The translations under genes were made by a program, and so were the position numbers. Positions 20,512 to 29,750 of a stretch of DNA of 64,000 bases are shown in pieces; position 1 is the first letter of the stretch; each line of letters starts with the position of its first letter. The DNA is from Gillisella vitis (GTDB lineage Bacteria > Pseudomonadota > Alphaproteobacteria > Rhizobiales > Rhizobiaceae): positions 434,001 to 498,000 of the forward strand of contig NZ_LMVL02000004.1 of assembly GCF_001541345.2 (NCBI RefSeq). Reading direction: 5' to 3'. The notes beneath the pieces were generated by a model. The model made no database searches and had not been told where the DNA came from. It saw only the letters and a program-made list of their open reading frames with translations.

Positions 20512-23250
20512 TTACCTTTCCTGCTTGCGCAGCAGCGACCAGCCGAGCCCGATAGCGCCAATCCAGAACAGGGCCAACGGCCAGACAAAGCCCATCAGCT
20601 CGACAAAGCCCAATCCCTTGGTGAAAGCCCCGACGCTGGCGCGCATGAAATAGGTGGTGGGAAACACCAGGCCGATGGCGTGGCCCATCCCCTGCAGCGA
20701 CGACACCGGCTGCAACAGGCCGGAAAACTGCGTGCCGGGCATCATCGTGCCGATGGCGGTGACAAACAGGGCCGCCACCTGGGTCGAGGTGAAGGTCGAA
20801 CTTAAAATACCGATCGAGGTCGTCGCCAGCACATAGACGAAAGCGGCGACCGATAGACCGGCAAGAGAGCCTTTCAACGGCACACCGAACAGCCAGACGG
20901 CCAGCAGGAACATCATCAGGAAGTTGATGAAGCCTATGGCCACATAGGGTAATTGCTTGCCCAGCAGAAATTCCAGCTTGGTCACCGGCGTCACGTAGAG
21001 ATTGCTGATCGATCCCATTTCCTTTTCCGACACGACGCCAAGCGCCGTCAGGATCGACGGAATGAACACCAGCAGCAGGGCGATCACCGCTGGCACCATG
21101 GCATTCAGGCTGAGAAAAGCCTGGTTGTAGCGATAGCGCATTTCCACGCCAGCCACCGACCGGATCGTTCCGCCCGATTGACGGACAATCTCCTGCAAGA
21201 ACCGCTGGTGAGCGCCCGAGACATAGCCGAGCGCCGTCTCCGCCCGAAACGGCATGGCACCATCCAGCATGGCCAGCACATTTGGCCGCTTGCCAGCCCG
21301 CAGGTCGGCGCCAAATTTCTCAGGTATATCCAGCGCCAGCATGATGTCATTGGCCTTCAGCCGCGACAACATCCCGGCTTCATCGGAGATGGACGGTTGC
21401 AAGGTGAAGGCGGAGGAGGCCGCATAGGCATCGATATAGGCCCTGCTTTCGGCACTCTGGTCGCGGTCGAGCACGGCAAACCGCAGGTGATCGACGTCCA
21501 GCGTCAGGCCGTAGCCAAAAATCAGCATCAGCAGCGCCGTGCCAGCCAGGGCGAAACCGAGCCGAATCTTGTCGCGCATCAGCTCCATCGCCTCGCGCCG
21601 CGCATAGGCCATCAGCCGGGCAGGCGAAAACCCCTTTTTTACCAGGGCGGCGGCAGAGTTCTCGGCCGCCGTCGCGGCACCGGCCTGCGGCTGGGTTGCT
21701 GCATCGGTCAGGCTTTCCTGCCGCCCTCCCGCCTTCATGTAGGCGATAAAGGCATCGTCCAGACTGGCACTGCCGGTCTGCTCTTTCAGCTCTTGTGGCG
21801 TACCGCTGGCAATCACCTTGCCCGCATGCATGAAGGCGATGCGGTCGCAGCGCTCGGCTTCGGCCATAAAATGGGTGGACACGAAAATTGTCACGCCGTT
21901 TTGCCGCGACTGTTCCACCAGATCATTCCAGAACCCATCACGCGCCAGCGGATCGACGCCGGATGTCGGCTCGTCGAGGATCAGGATATCCGGCTGGTGG
22001 ATCAGCGCCACGGCCAGTTGCAGGCGCTGGCGCACCCCTAGCAGCAGATCGCTCGACAGGAACTGCAAATAGGGCTGAAGGCCGAATTCCTGTGCCAAGG
22101 TCTCGATCCGCGCCTTGGCCGCCTCCTCGGTCAGGTCGAAAATCGCCGCATGCAGGTTGAGATTCTGCTGCACCGTCAATTCGCCATAGAGGGAAAATCC
22201 CTGCGACATATAACCAACACGGCGGCGGGCATCGCCAGCACCCTTTTGGGCATCAACCGGCTGCCCGAACAGCTGCGCCTCGCCGCTACTGGCTGGCAAA
22301 AGCCCGGTCAGCATTTTCATGGTGGTCGATTTTCCGCAGCCATTCGAACCGAGGAAGCCGAAAATTTCGCCCTTGGGAATGCGGAAGCTGACATGATCAA
22401 CGGCGGTAAAAACCCCGAATGACCGGGTCAGTTCCTTGGCCTCGATGGCAACCTCGCCCCGGTCCACGAAGGCAAGCCTGGGCGGCGGATCGCCATAGCC
22501 CTGTTTTGCCGCATCCGGCAGAAGCGCAATGAAGGCCTGTTCCAGGGTTTTCCGCCCGGTTTGTTGCAGCAGGGTCTCGCAGGTGCCATCCGCCAGAATA
22601 CGGCCCTCATGGAGCAGAACCACGCGCTGGAACCGGCTCGCCTCGTCCATGTCTGATGTGGCGGTGATAATGGTCAGGCCGGGCCGCGAGGCCTGGATGC
22701 TCTCCACCAGATCCCAGAATTGCCGTCGTGACAAGGGATCGACACCGGTTGTCGGCTCATCGAGCAGCAGGAGATCGGGATCGTGCACCAGCGCGCAGCA
22801 CAGGCCAAGCTTCTGCTTCATGCCACCCGACAGCTTGCCCATCAGCCGGTCACCGAACGGATCGAGCCCGGTCGACTTGAGCAGCCGGTCGATACGCCCG
22901 GCCCGTTCCGTCGCGCCCTGCCCGAACAGCCGACCGAAGAAATCGATGTTCTCACAGACCGTCAGGTTGGGATATAGATTGCGGCCCAGGCCCTGCGGCA
23001 TATAGGCAATGCGCGGCTGCACATCCGTGCGCGCACCGGCGCTTGCCATATCCGCCCCAAGCGCCGTGATCCGGCCTTGCTGGATTTTCTTTGCGCCGGC
23101 CAGCAGTGCCAGAAGCGTGGATTTTCCCACTCCGTCCGGCCCGACCAGGGCGACCCGCGATCCCGCCTCGATGGTGAGGTCGATGGCGCTCAAGGCCTGG
23201 CGCTTGCCATAGAAATGGGACAGGCCTGCCAGTTCGACAGCGTTTTCCAT
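20512..23250 (-). CDS. rbbA: RbbA-like fused ATPase-ATPase-permease of an ABC efflux system
   Basis: This 912-residue protein has the RbbA/YhiH architecture. Domain 1 (about residues 5-235) has Walker A GPDGVGKST, signature LSGGMKQK and Walker B LLLLDEPTTGVDP. Domain 2 (about 270-500) has GSNGCGKST and ILILDEPTSGVDP but a non-canonical signature, DLLLGVRQR, in place of LSGGQ. Residues from about 545 form an ABC-2 permease with EKEMGSISNLYVTPV and six hydrophobic spans. In E. coli, RbbA was described as ribosome-associated, but gene context here favours export. The gene sits between the HlyD gene (11-base gap) and the second ABC-2 permease gene (5-base gap). Confidence 0.9.
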   Translation of the reverse strand: MENAVELAGLSHFYGKRQALSAIDLTIEAGSRVALVGPDGVGKSTLLALLAGAKKIQQGRITALGADMASAGARTDVQPRIAYMPQGLGRNLYPNLTVCENIDFFGRLFGQGATERAGRIDRLLKSTGLDPFGDRLMGKLSGGMKQKLGLCCALVHDPDLLLLDEPTTGVDPLSRRQFWDLVESIQASRPGLTIITATSDMDEASRFQRVVLLHEGRILADGTCETLLQQTGRKTLEQAFIALLPDAAKQGYGDPPPRLAFVDRGEVAIEAKELTRSFGVFTAVDHVSFRIPKGEIFGFLGSNGCGKSTTMKMLTGLLPASSGEAQLFGQPVDAQKGAGDARRRVGYMSQGFSLYGELTVQQNLNLHAAIFDLTEEAAKARIETLAQEFGLQPYLQFLSSDLLLGVRQRLQLAVALIHQPDILILDEPTSGVDPLARDGFWNDLVEQSRQNGVTIFVSTHFMAEAERCDRIAFMHAGKVIASGTPQELKEQTGSASLDDAFIAYMKAGGRQESLTDAATQPQAGAATAAENSAAALVKKGFSPARLMAYARREAMELMRDKIRLGFALAGTALLMLIFGYGLTLDVDHLRFAVLDRDQSAESRAYIDAYAASSAFTLQPSISDEAGMLSRLKANDIMLALDIPEKFGADLRAGKRPNVLAMLDGAMPFRAETALGYVSGAHQRFLQEIVRQSGGTIRSVAGVEMRYRYNQAFLSLNAMVPAVIALLLVFIPSILTALGVVSEKEMGSISNLYVTPVTKLEFLLGKQLPYVAIGFINFLMMFLLAVWLFGVPLKGSLAGLSVAAFVYVLATTSIGILSSTFTSTQVAALFVTAIGTMMPGTQFSGLLQPVSSLQGMGHAIGLVFPTTYFMRASVGAFTKGLGFVELMGFVWPLALFWIGAIGLGWSLLRKQER

Positions 23251-23261
23251 AGCTGCCCCGC

Positions 23262-24302
23262 TTACGGCTTACTGGCGGAAGGTTGGGTATTCGAAGCCGA
23301 GGGGTCGAGAGGCGCTGTCGTCAGATCGGATTGCAGCCGATCCGGCCAAACCGCGGACGCATCGGTCTTCACATAGCCGAGACCGGTGATCCCGGTTTTG
23401 ACCAGCGGCAGATATTGCTTCACCAGTTCCTTCGGTGCGCTGATCTTGACGCGGAACATCAACCTGTCGCGCTCGCTGCGGATCTCCACCTGTTTCGGCG
23501 TATATTGCGCTTGCGGCGAGACGAAGGACACCGTTCCGGGAATGGCCCGGTCCGGCAGAATATCAAGCAGGATACGGCCCTCGGCCCCGATTGCGGTTTT
23601 CGCAGCGTCCGCAGACGGAAGATAGATCGTCATATAAACATCCGACAGATCGAGCACCGTCAACACCTTGCCGCCCGCTGCCAGTACCTCGCCCGGCTCC
23701 GCAAGCCTGTAAAGCACCCGTCCGTCTTTCGGCGCCGTCAGCGTTGCATCGGCGATGGTCTGAGCAATGCGATCGGCCTCGGCCTTGGCATTGTCGATGG
23801 TCGCCTGCACGCTGTTCAGTGTGCTCTCAGCCGCCGAGACCGAGGCCTTGGCGCTATCGCGCGACAGCCGCTGGCTATCCACCGCCTGATCGGAGACGAA
23901 GCCCTTGCCAAGCAGGACAAGCTTGCGCTCAAGATCCTTGTCGGCCAGATCGAACTGGCTCTGCGCCTGTGACAGTTTGAAGGCCGAAGCATCGCGGCTC
24001 TGTTCGGCTTCGGCGATCTTGGCCTTTGCGGCGCGCAGCTGGCTTTGCAATTCCACCGTATCCATCCGCGCCAGGATCTGGCCCTTGGTGACAAGATCGC
24101 CCTCGCCAACCTCGACGGACACCAGCCGCCCGGCGCTTTTGCTGGCGATATCGACCTCGGTCGCCTCAATCCGGCCATTGCCCGTAACGATACCTGATGG
24201 CAGCGTATCGCCTCGTCCGAATTTCAAATACGCATAGGTGCCGCCGGATGCGGCAAGCAGAACGACAACGAAGGCAAGGGCGAGTTTCTGGGGCTTTTGC
24301 AT
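23262..24302 (-). CDS. HlyD family periplasmic adaptor (YhiI-like)
   Basis: This 346-residue membrane fusion protein starts MQKPQKLALAFVVVLLAASGG, an N-terminal anchor helix, followed by the lipoyl half-motif GRIEATEVDIASKSAGRL and VEVGEGDLVTKGQILARMD. A coiled-coil hairpin (about residues 85-185) and the second half-motif LTAPKDGRVLYRLAEPGEVL come next. It links the ABC-2 pump to the outer envelope. The start at 24302 is chosen over 24380 because the anchor helix then becomes N-terminal. It is the first gene of the three-gene efflux operon; no outer-membrane channel or regulator gene is adjacent. Confidence 0.9.
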   Translation of the reverse strand: MQKPQKLALAFVVVLLAASGGTYAYLKFGRGDTLPSGIVTGNGRIEATEVDIASKSAGRLVSVEVGEGDLVTKGQILARMDTVELQSQLRAAKAKIAEAEQSRDASAFKLSQAQSQFDLADKDLERKLVLLGKGFVSDQAVDSQRLSRDSAKASVSAAESTLNSVQATIDNAKAEADRIAQTIADATLTAPKDGRVLYRLAEPGEVLAAGGKVLTVLDLSDVYMTIYLPSADAAKTAIGAEGRILLDILPDRAIPGTVSFVSPQAQYTPKQVEIRSERDRLMFRVKISAPKELVKQYLPLVKTGITGLGYVKTDASAVWPDRLQSDLTTAPLDPSASNTQPSASKP

Positions 24303-24504
24303 GGACAGCTCAAATCTCGAAAAAGGGGCAAATCGCGCAGCAATCCAACGGTCGATCAAACCGTAAGGCACTAAATTCACTGTATAAACTTGTTACGAGC
24401 GCATTCAGGGTATAACGCTTTATGCGTCAAACTTACTTCCCTTTGCCGGTCCGTCCTTGATTGAAATCAAGTCGTCGGCAACACAGTCAGAAGGAGCATT
24501 CCGC

Positions 24505-25506
24505 ATGAAGCCCGGCCCTCTCAACCTGCTCACGGATGTTGCCGGACTTTCGGTCGGTCATGCCACCGATCTGGCGCTCGGGTCCGGGGTGACAGTGATC
24601 GTCTTCGATCAACCGGCCACCGCATCCGGCTCGGTGCTGGGCGGTGCGCCCGGTGGGCGTGAAACGGGTTTGCTCGATCCGGCGCTGTCGATGGTCACCC
24701 AGGTCAATGCGCTGGTCCTGTCGGGCGGTTCCGCCTTTGGGCTGGATGCAGCGGGCGGCGTGCAGGCGGGCCTGCGCCAGATCGGCCAAGGATTTCCGGT
24801 CGGTGATATGAACGTCCCCATCGTGCCGCAGGCGATCCTGATGGATCTGCTGAATGGCGGCAACAAAGACTGGGGCCTTCATTCCCCCTACCGGGATATG
24901 GGCTATGAGGCCTTTCAGGCCCGCCGCCCAGGCCGCTTCGCGTTAGGAACAACCGGTGCCGGAACAGGCGCCACTACCGCCACCGTCAAGGGTGGGCTTG
25001 GTTCAGCCAGTGCCGTCTCCGCCAGCGGCCATACCGTAGCGGCCATCGTCGCCGTCAATGCGCTTGGCACGGCCACCATTGGCCGCTCGCGGCATTTCTG
25101 GGCCGCTCCTTTCGAGCAAGCGGATGAATTCGGCGGCCTCGGCATGCCCTCCTCCTTCAGCCCCGATGATAGTGCATTGCGTCTCAAAGGCCGTGACCCG
25201 ATCGCCACCACCATTGGTGCCATTGTCACCGATGCCGTTTTGACCAAGGCCGAATGCCATCGCCTGTCGATCATGGCTCATGACGGGCTGGCGCGGGCGC
25301 TGCTGCCCGCCCATCTGCCCGCCGATGGCGACACGGTGTTTGCCGCCGCCACCGGCGCAAAACCATTGCCGGACCTTGCCAGCTTCATGGACCTCTGCCA
25401 TCTCGCCACCCTCACCATGGCCCGCGCCATCGCCCGTGGCGTGTATGAAGCGCAAGCCCTGCCTTACGAGTGTTCGCAACCGGCTTGGCGTGATCTTGCC
25501 TTTTGA
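24505..25506 (+). CDS. P1 family peptidase (DmpA-like aminopeptidase)
   Basis: This 333-residue protein of the DmpA/L-aminopeptidase D-esterase (P1, N-terminal nucleophile) family starts MKPGPLNLLTDVAGLSVGHA. Family features include VTVIVFD near residue 30, the LSGGSAFGLDAAGGV segment (about 74-88), GTTGAGTGATT (about 151-161) and the SASGHTVAAIVAVNALG segment before a candidate autocleavage region. These enzymes self-cleave and hydrolyse N-terminal residues or beta-peptides. AAGGAG lies 8 bases before the ATG, which settles the start against the ATG at 24457. It diverges from the HlyD gene. Its substrate is unknown. Confidence 0.88.
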   Translation: MKPGPLNLLTDVAGLSVGHATDLALGSGVTVIVFDQPATASGSVLGGAPGGRETGLLDPALSMVTQVNALVLSGGSAFGLDAAGGVQAGLRQIGQGFPVGDMNVPIVPQAILMDLLNGGNKDWGLHSPYRDMGYEAFQARRPGRFALGTTGAGTGATTATVKGGLGSASAVSASGHTVAAIVAVNALGTATIGRSRHFWAAPFEQADEFGGLGMPSSFSPDDSALRLKGRDPIATTIGAIVTDAVLTKAECHRLSIMAHDGLARALLPAHLPADGDTVFAAATGAKPLPDLASFMDLCHLATLTMARAIARGVYEAQALPYECSQPAWRDLAF

Positions 25507-25618
25507 TTTTCATCCCCTGACATAGAAGGGTCATCACAGAGATTTACACCGCACATATTGGGGTACGGCCCGAATCGGCTGAACCGTGTTATGTGAGAGA
25601 AAAAGCGGAGAGATCGGG

Positions 25619-26785
25619 ATGGACATGAGCGGCAAGACACCTTCGAAACGCCTGGTCCTGACCAATGCCGCCATCATCCTTGCCGACCGCATACAGACCG
25701 GCACGGTGGAAATTGAAAACGGCCAGATCATTGCCATCGGCCCAATAACCCATGCCAGCGACGCCATCGACCTTGGCGGCGATATGCTGATCCCAGGCCT
25801 TGTCGATATCCACACCGACCATTTCGAAAAGCATGTCTTTCCCCGCCACCATGTCCGCTGGAACTATACGACGGCAGCCCTTGCCCATGACGCGCAAATC
25901 ATCGGCGCCGGCATTACCACCGTGTTCGACAGCCTCTGCGTCGGTGCGGCGGAAGACGGCAGCGAGCGGGCAGAAATTCTCGGCCCAATGATCGAGGCGC
26001 TGGAAAAGGCACAACACGCTGGCATGTTGCGGGCCGAGCATTTCGTGCATCTGCGCTGCGAAGTGATCGATGAACAAACGCCTGCGCTGATGGAAGCCAA
26101 TATTGGCCACGATCTGGTGCGCGTCGTCTCGGTCATGGAGCATCTGCCCGGCATCCGCCAGACGCGGGATCTCGACACCTATCTGGCCAAGGTCGCGAAA
26201 TTACGCGGCGAAGCGCTTGCTGTGACCACGGCACGGGTTGCGGACCTGATCACCGCCAAGCAAGACATCGGCAACCGGATTCGCCCGCAGGTGGTGGACA
26301 TCGCCAAGCGCCACAACAAGCCATTGCTCAGCCATGACGATACCGATATCGAGCATGTCGATCTCGCCGCTGACGAAGGCGTCTCGATCAGCGAATTTCC
26401 CTGCACGCTGGAGGCCGCCCGCGAAGCCCGCAAGCGTGGCATGCAGATCGTCGGCGGCGCACCGAATATCGTGCGCGGCGGCTCACAATCGGGCAATGTG
26501 GCAGTGCGTGATCTGCTGCTCGAAGGCCTCTGCGATATCCTTGCGTCCGATTACGTACCGCGCGCCCTGCTGGACGCCCCTTTCGCCATCGCCGCCGACC
26601 CTGACCTCGCCTACGACCTGCCCGCCGCCATCCGCATGGTCACCAAGACCCCGGCAGAAGCCGCTGGCCTGAACGACCGCGGCGAGATCGCACCGGGCAA
26701 ACGCGCCGACCTCTTGCAAATTGGCCAGCACGGCGGCCATCCGTTCATCAGGCAGATCTGGCGAGAAGGGGTGCGGGTTGGGTGA
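25619..26785 (+). CDS. phnM: Alpha-D-ribose 1-methylphosphonate 5-triphosphate diphosphatase
   Basis: This 388-residue amidohydrolase-superfamily protein matches PhnM. The phosphonate-degradation enzyme removes pyrophosphate from the ribosyl phosphonate triphosphate before the carbon-phosphorus lyase acts. Visible motifs are IPGLVDIHTDHFEKH (metal ligands), LLSHDDTDIEH, ISEFPCTLEAA, GAPNIVRGGSQSGN and LASDYVPRALL. It starts MDMSGKTPSK with GGAGA about 8 bases upstream. No other phn gene is adjacent, so it is separated from the rest of the pathway. Its last base overlaps the first base of the GNAT gene start codon (TGATG). Confidence 0.93.
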   Translation: MDMSGKTPSKRLVLTNAAIILADRIQTGTVEIENGQIIAIGPITHASDAIDLGGDMLIPGLVDIHTDHFEKHVFPRHHVRWNYTTAALAHDAQIIGAGITTVFDSLCVGAAEDGSERAEILGPMIEALEKAQHAGMLRAEHFVHLRCEVIDEQTPALMEANIGHDLVRVVSVMEHLPGIRQTRDLDTYLAKVAKLRGEALAVTTARVADLITAKQDIGNRIRPQVVDIAKRHNKPLLSHDDTDIEHVDLAADEGVSISEFPCTLEAAREARKRGMQIVGGAPNIVRGGSQSGNVAVRDLLLEGLCDILASDYVPRALLDAPFAIAADPDLAYDLPAAIRMVTKTPAEAAGLNDRGEIAPGKRADLLQIGQHGGHPFIRQIWREGVRVG

Positions 26786-27237
26786 TGGCCAGTCACATTC
26801 GTCTTGCGGAAAAAGAAGATGCAGATGCCATTGCTTCGGTGTTCACACGGTCGCGATCCCTGCTTTCCTTCCTACCGAAGCTTCATAGCTCGGAAGAAGA
26901 CCAGAACTTCATCGAACACGTCGTAATGAAGGAGAATACCGTTCTGGTCTCCATAGAAAATGGACGACTGTGCGGATTCATCGCGTTCGGCAACGAGTGG
27001 ATCGAGCATCTCTACATTGATCCCAATCATACAGGGCAAGGAATCGGAGCTGATCTTTTACGAGCAGCGACTGCCGAAACCCGCACGTTCAAGCTCTGGA
27101 CTTTCCAGAGAAATGAAGGAGCGAGACGCCTTTACGAACGCCATGGTTTCAAAATCGAGAGCATGACAGACGGTAGCGAAAATGAGGAAAAGGAACCGGA
27201 CATCCTGTATGTCTGGTCAGGCGCGACAACCGCCTGA
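26785..27237 (+). CDS. GNAT family N-acetyltransferase
   Basis: This 150-residue acetyltransferase has the acetyl-CoA loop HTGQGIGADLLRAA (about residues 79-92), preceded by the strand EWIEHLYIDP and followed by NEGARRLYERHGFK. The substrate cannot be told. It overlaps phnM by one base, so it is translated with it. PhnO, an aminoalkylphosphonate acetyltransferase, has similar length and phosphonate context, but this sequence is not clearly PhnO. Base composition looks less GC-rich than neighbouring genes, a hint of separate origin. It ends 4 bases before the convergent peptide-transport operon. Confidence 0.85.
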   Translation: MASHIRLAEKEDADAIASVFTRSRSLLSFLPKLHSSEEDQNFIEHVVMKENTVLVSIENGRLCGFIAFGNEWIEHLYIDPNHTGQGIGADLLRAATAETRTFKLWTFQRNEGARRLYERHGFKIESMTDGSENEEKEPDILYVWSGATTA

Positions 27238-27241
27238 AGTC

Positions 27242-27994
27242 TTAGCTTTTGCGCCGAAACCCCTCACTCGCCACCATCAATTGCCGTGTATAATCCACCT
27301 GCACATCGCGTCGGCGTAGCGCTTCGACATCCATGACTTCCACCACCTGCCCGGTGCGCATCACCGCCAGCCGGTCGCACATATGGCTGATAACAGCCAG
27401 ATCGTGGCTGACCATCAGGAAGGTCAGGCCACGATCCTTGCGGGCCTGTTCGAGGAGATTGAGGATTTCCGCCTGGATCGAGGCGTCGAGCGCCGAGGTC
27501 GGCTCATCCAGCAGCAGGATTTTCGGCTCGACGATCAAGGCGCGGGCAATGGCGATGCGCTGGCGCTGGCCGCCAGACAGCTGGTGCGAAAAGCGGAAGC
27601 GGAAGCCAGAGCCAAGACCAACCTCATCCAAAGCGCGGGCAATCCGGCTATCGACATCGGAAAATCCATGCACGGCCAAAGGCTCCAGCAGCAGCCGGTC
27701 TACCGTCTGGCGCGGATGCAGCGAGCCGTAAGGGTCCTGGAACACCATTTGTACGGTGCGATAAAAGCTTTTGTCGCGCCGCCTGCTATCATAGCTCTTG
27801 CCATCGACAGTCAGCTTGCCACTCTCAAAGGTATTCAGTCCGGCAATCGCCCGCAGCAGCGTCGATTTTCCCGAGCCGGATTCCCCAACCAGGCCAAAGC
27901 TCTCGCCCTGTTCAACGGCGATGCTGACACCATCCAGCGCCAGGAATTCGTCGAAGCGCACGGACATCTCTTCAACAATCAGGGCCTTGCTCAT
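27242..27994 (-). CDS. Peptide ABC transporter ATP-binding protein (DppF type)
   Basis: This 250-residue nucleotide-binding subunit has Walker A GESGSGKST, the Q-loop VFQDPYGSL, signature LSGGQRQR and Walker B ILLLDEPTSALD. The ATG at 27994 overlaps the stop of the previous gene as ATGA, so the in-frame ATG at 28063 is rejected. It lacks most of the usual C-terminal oligopeptide extension and ends soon after the H-loop region. It is the last gene of the six-gene minus-strand operon and pairs with the DppD-type ATPase. Confidence 0.92.
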   Translation of the reverse strand: MSKALIVEEMSVRFDEFLALDGVSIAVEQGESFGLVGESGSGKSTLLRAIAGLNTFESGKLTVDGKSYDSRRRDKSFYRTVQMVFQDPYGSLHPRQTVDRLLLEPLAVHGFSDVDSRIARALDEVGLGSGFRFRFSHQLSGGQRQRIAIARALIVEPKILLLDEPTSALDASIQAEILNLLEQARKDRGLTFLMVSHDLAVISHMCDRLAVMRTGQVVEVMDVEALRRRDVQVDYTRQLMVASEGFRRKS

Positions 27995-28824
27995 TGCGCC
28001 CACTCCACCTGACGCTGCAAGACCGGCAGCGGATGCTGGTTGCCTTCCAGGCGCGGCAGGCAATTCAGCAGGCCCTGAGTATAGGGGTGTTTGGCCTCGG
28101 ACAGGTTGACCGCATTCAGTTCCTCAACAACACGGCCCGCATACATCACCAGCACCCGATCGCAGAACGAAGAGACCAGCCGCAAATCATGGCTGACAAA
28201 AATCAGCCCCATGCCACGCTCACGCACCAGCATGTCGAGAATATCGAGCACTTCCAGCTGCACCGTCACATCCAGCGCCGAGGTCGGTTCATCGGCAATC
28301 AGCAGTTCCGGCCCGCAGACCAGCATCATGGCGATCATTACTCGCTGGCCCATGCCGCCGGAAACCTCGTGCGGGTAAAGCGTAAACACCCGCTCCGGAT
28401 CGCGGATCTGCACCGCGTCAAGCATGGCCAACGCCCTCTGCCGGGCTTGCTGTCCCGTCATTCTTTCATGGGTCAACAAGGTCTCGACGATCTGTTTGCC
28501 AATCGGCATAACCGGGTTCAGCGAATATTTCGGGTCCTGAAGGATCATCGCCATCCTCTTACCGCGCAACGCCCGGCGCTTTGATGCCGAAATCGCCAAT
28601 AGATCGGTGTCGCCGAAATGGAGTTTATCGGCAGTTATCCGTGCATGGGCGGGGGTGAGACCCATGATTGCCCGTCCGGTCTGGGATTTGCCGGAGCCGG
28701 ATTCGCCGACAATGCCCAGCCGTTCCTTGCCCAGTGTGAAGGACACGCCGCGCACCGCTTCCACCAGACCCGTGCGGGTCGGAAAACTGACCTTGAGATT
28801 GTCCACCGTCAGCAGCGCGCTCAT
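27991..28824 (-). CDS. Peptide ABC transporter ATP-binding protein (DppD type)
   Basis: This 277-residue nucleotide-binding subunit has Walker A GESGSGKSQ, Q-loop ILQDPKYSLNP, signature VSGGMGQR and Walker [13 protein letters not shown], with the oligopeptide-type tail KHPYTQGLLNCLPRL. It overlaps the upstream permease gene by 4 bases and the downstream ATPase gene by 4 bases, so all are translationally coupled. It acts at the inner membrane with the permeases at 28821-30814. Confidence 0.93.
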   Translation of the reverse strand: MSALLTVDNLKVSFPTRTGLVEAVRGVSFTLGKERLGIVGESGSGKSQTGRAIMGLTPAHARITADKLHFGDTDLLAISASKRRALRGKRMAMILQDPKYSLNPVMPIGKQIVETLLTHERMTGQQARQRALAMLDAVQIRDPERVFTLYPHEVSGGMGQRVMIAMMLVCGPELLIADEPTSALDVTVQLEVLDILDMLVRERGMGLIFVSHDLRLVSSFCDRVLVMYAGRVVEELNAVNLSEAKHPYTQGLLNCLPRLEGNQHPLPVLQRQVEWAQ

Positions 28825-29750
28825 TGTCCGGCCTCCTTCGGGTCGAGCGCATCGCGCAGGCCGTCACCCAGCAGGTTGAAGCCGAGACTGACGATCAGGA
28901 TGGCAAAGCCCGGCATGGCAGCAACCCACCATTGATCGAGAATGAAGCGGCGGCCATCGGCAATCATCGCCCCCCATTCCGGCAGGGGCGGTTGGGCGCC
29001 AAGGCCCAGGAAACCGAGACCGGCTGCCGTCAGGATAATACCTGCCATATCAAGCGTGACGCGGACGATCAACGAAGACAGACAGAGCGGCATGATATGG
29101 CGCAGCACGATGCGAAAGGGCGAAGCGCCCATCAGCTTGACGGCAGAGATATAATCGGAATTGCGCACCGTCAGCGTTTCGGCCCGGGCGATGCGGGCAT
29201 AAGGCGGCCAGGAGGTAACGGCAATCGCCAGAATGGCGTTTTCGATGCCGGGGCCGAGGGCTGCGACCAGCGCCAGAGCCAGAACGAGCTTCGGAAAGGC
29301 CAGGAAAATATCGGTCAGCCGCATCAGCACCGCATCCACCCAGCCGCCCGCATAACCAGCCACCGTGCCGACCAGCAGACCGATGGGTGCTGCAATGATG
29401 GCCACCAGCACCACCACCATCAATGTCAGCCTCGACCCGTAGATCAGCCGGGAATAGATGTCGCGTCCCTGGTCGTCGCTGCCGAGCCAGAAGCCGCCGG
29501 TACCGGGTGCCATCAATCGCGCATTGGCAAGATCGCCTTGCACCGGATTATGAGTGGCAAGCAGATTGGCGAAGGCGGCAACCAGAATGAGAGCGATAAT
29601 GATGCCAAGGCCGAGCAATGCCAGCCGATTGGCCGAAAACTGCCGCCAGATCACATAGGCGCGTCCAAGCCGGGCCTGCCGGCGCGATTGGGGACGGTCC
29701 GACAGCAGCCAGTCGCGAAGGGACATATTATCTGAGGGCGTCGTCATCAT
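28821..29750 (-). CDS. Peptide ABC transporter permease (DppC type)
   Basis: This 309-residue inner-membrane permease starts MMTTPSDNMSLRDWLLSD, then a soluble stretch and a first helix LALLGLGIIIALILVAAFAN. The FWLGSDDQGRDIYSRLIYG segment (about residues 90-108) and coupling loop DYISAVKLMGASPFRIVLRHI mark the DppC family. It ends LLGDGLRDALDPKEAGQ. The first ATG overlaps the stop of the upstream permease gene (ATGA). Confidence 0.93.
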   Translation of the reverse strand: MMTTPSDNMSLRDWLLSDRPQSRRQARLGRAYVIWRQFSANRLALLGLGIIIALILVAAFANLLATHNPVQGDLANARLMAPGTGGFWLGSDDQGRDIYSRLIYGSRLTLMVVVLVAIIAAPIGLLVGTVAGYAGGWVDAVLMRLTDIFLAFPKLVLALALVAALGPGIENAILAIAVTSWPPYARIARAETLTVRNSDYISAVKLMGASPFRIVLRHIMPLCLSSLIVRVTLDMAGIILTAAGLGFLGLGAQPPLPEWGAMIADGRRFILDQWWVAAMPGFAILIVSLGFNLLGDGLRDALDPKEAGQ

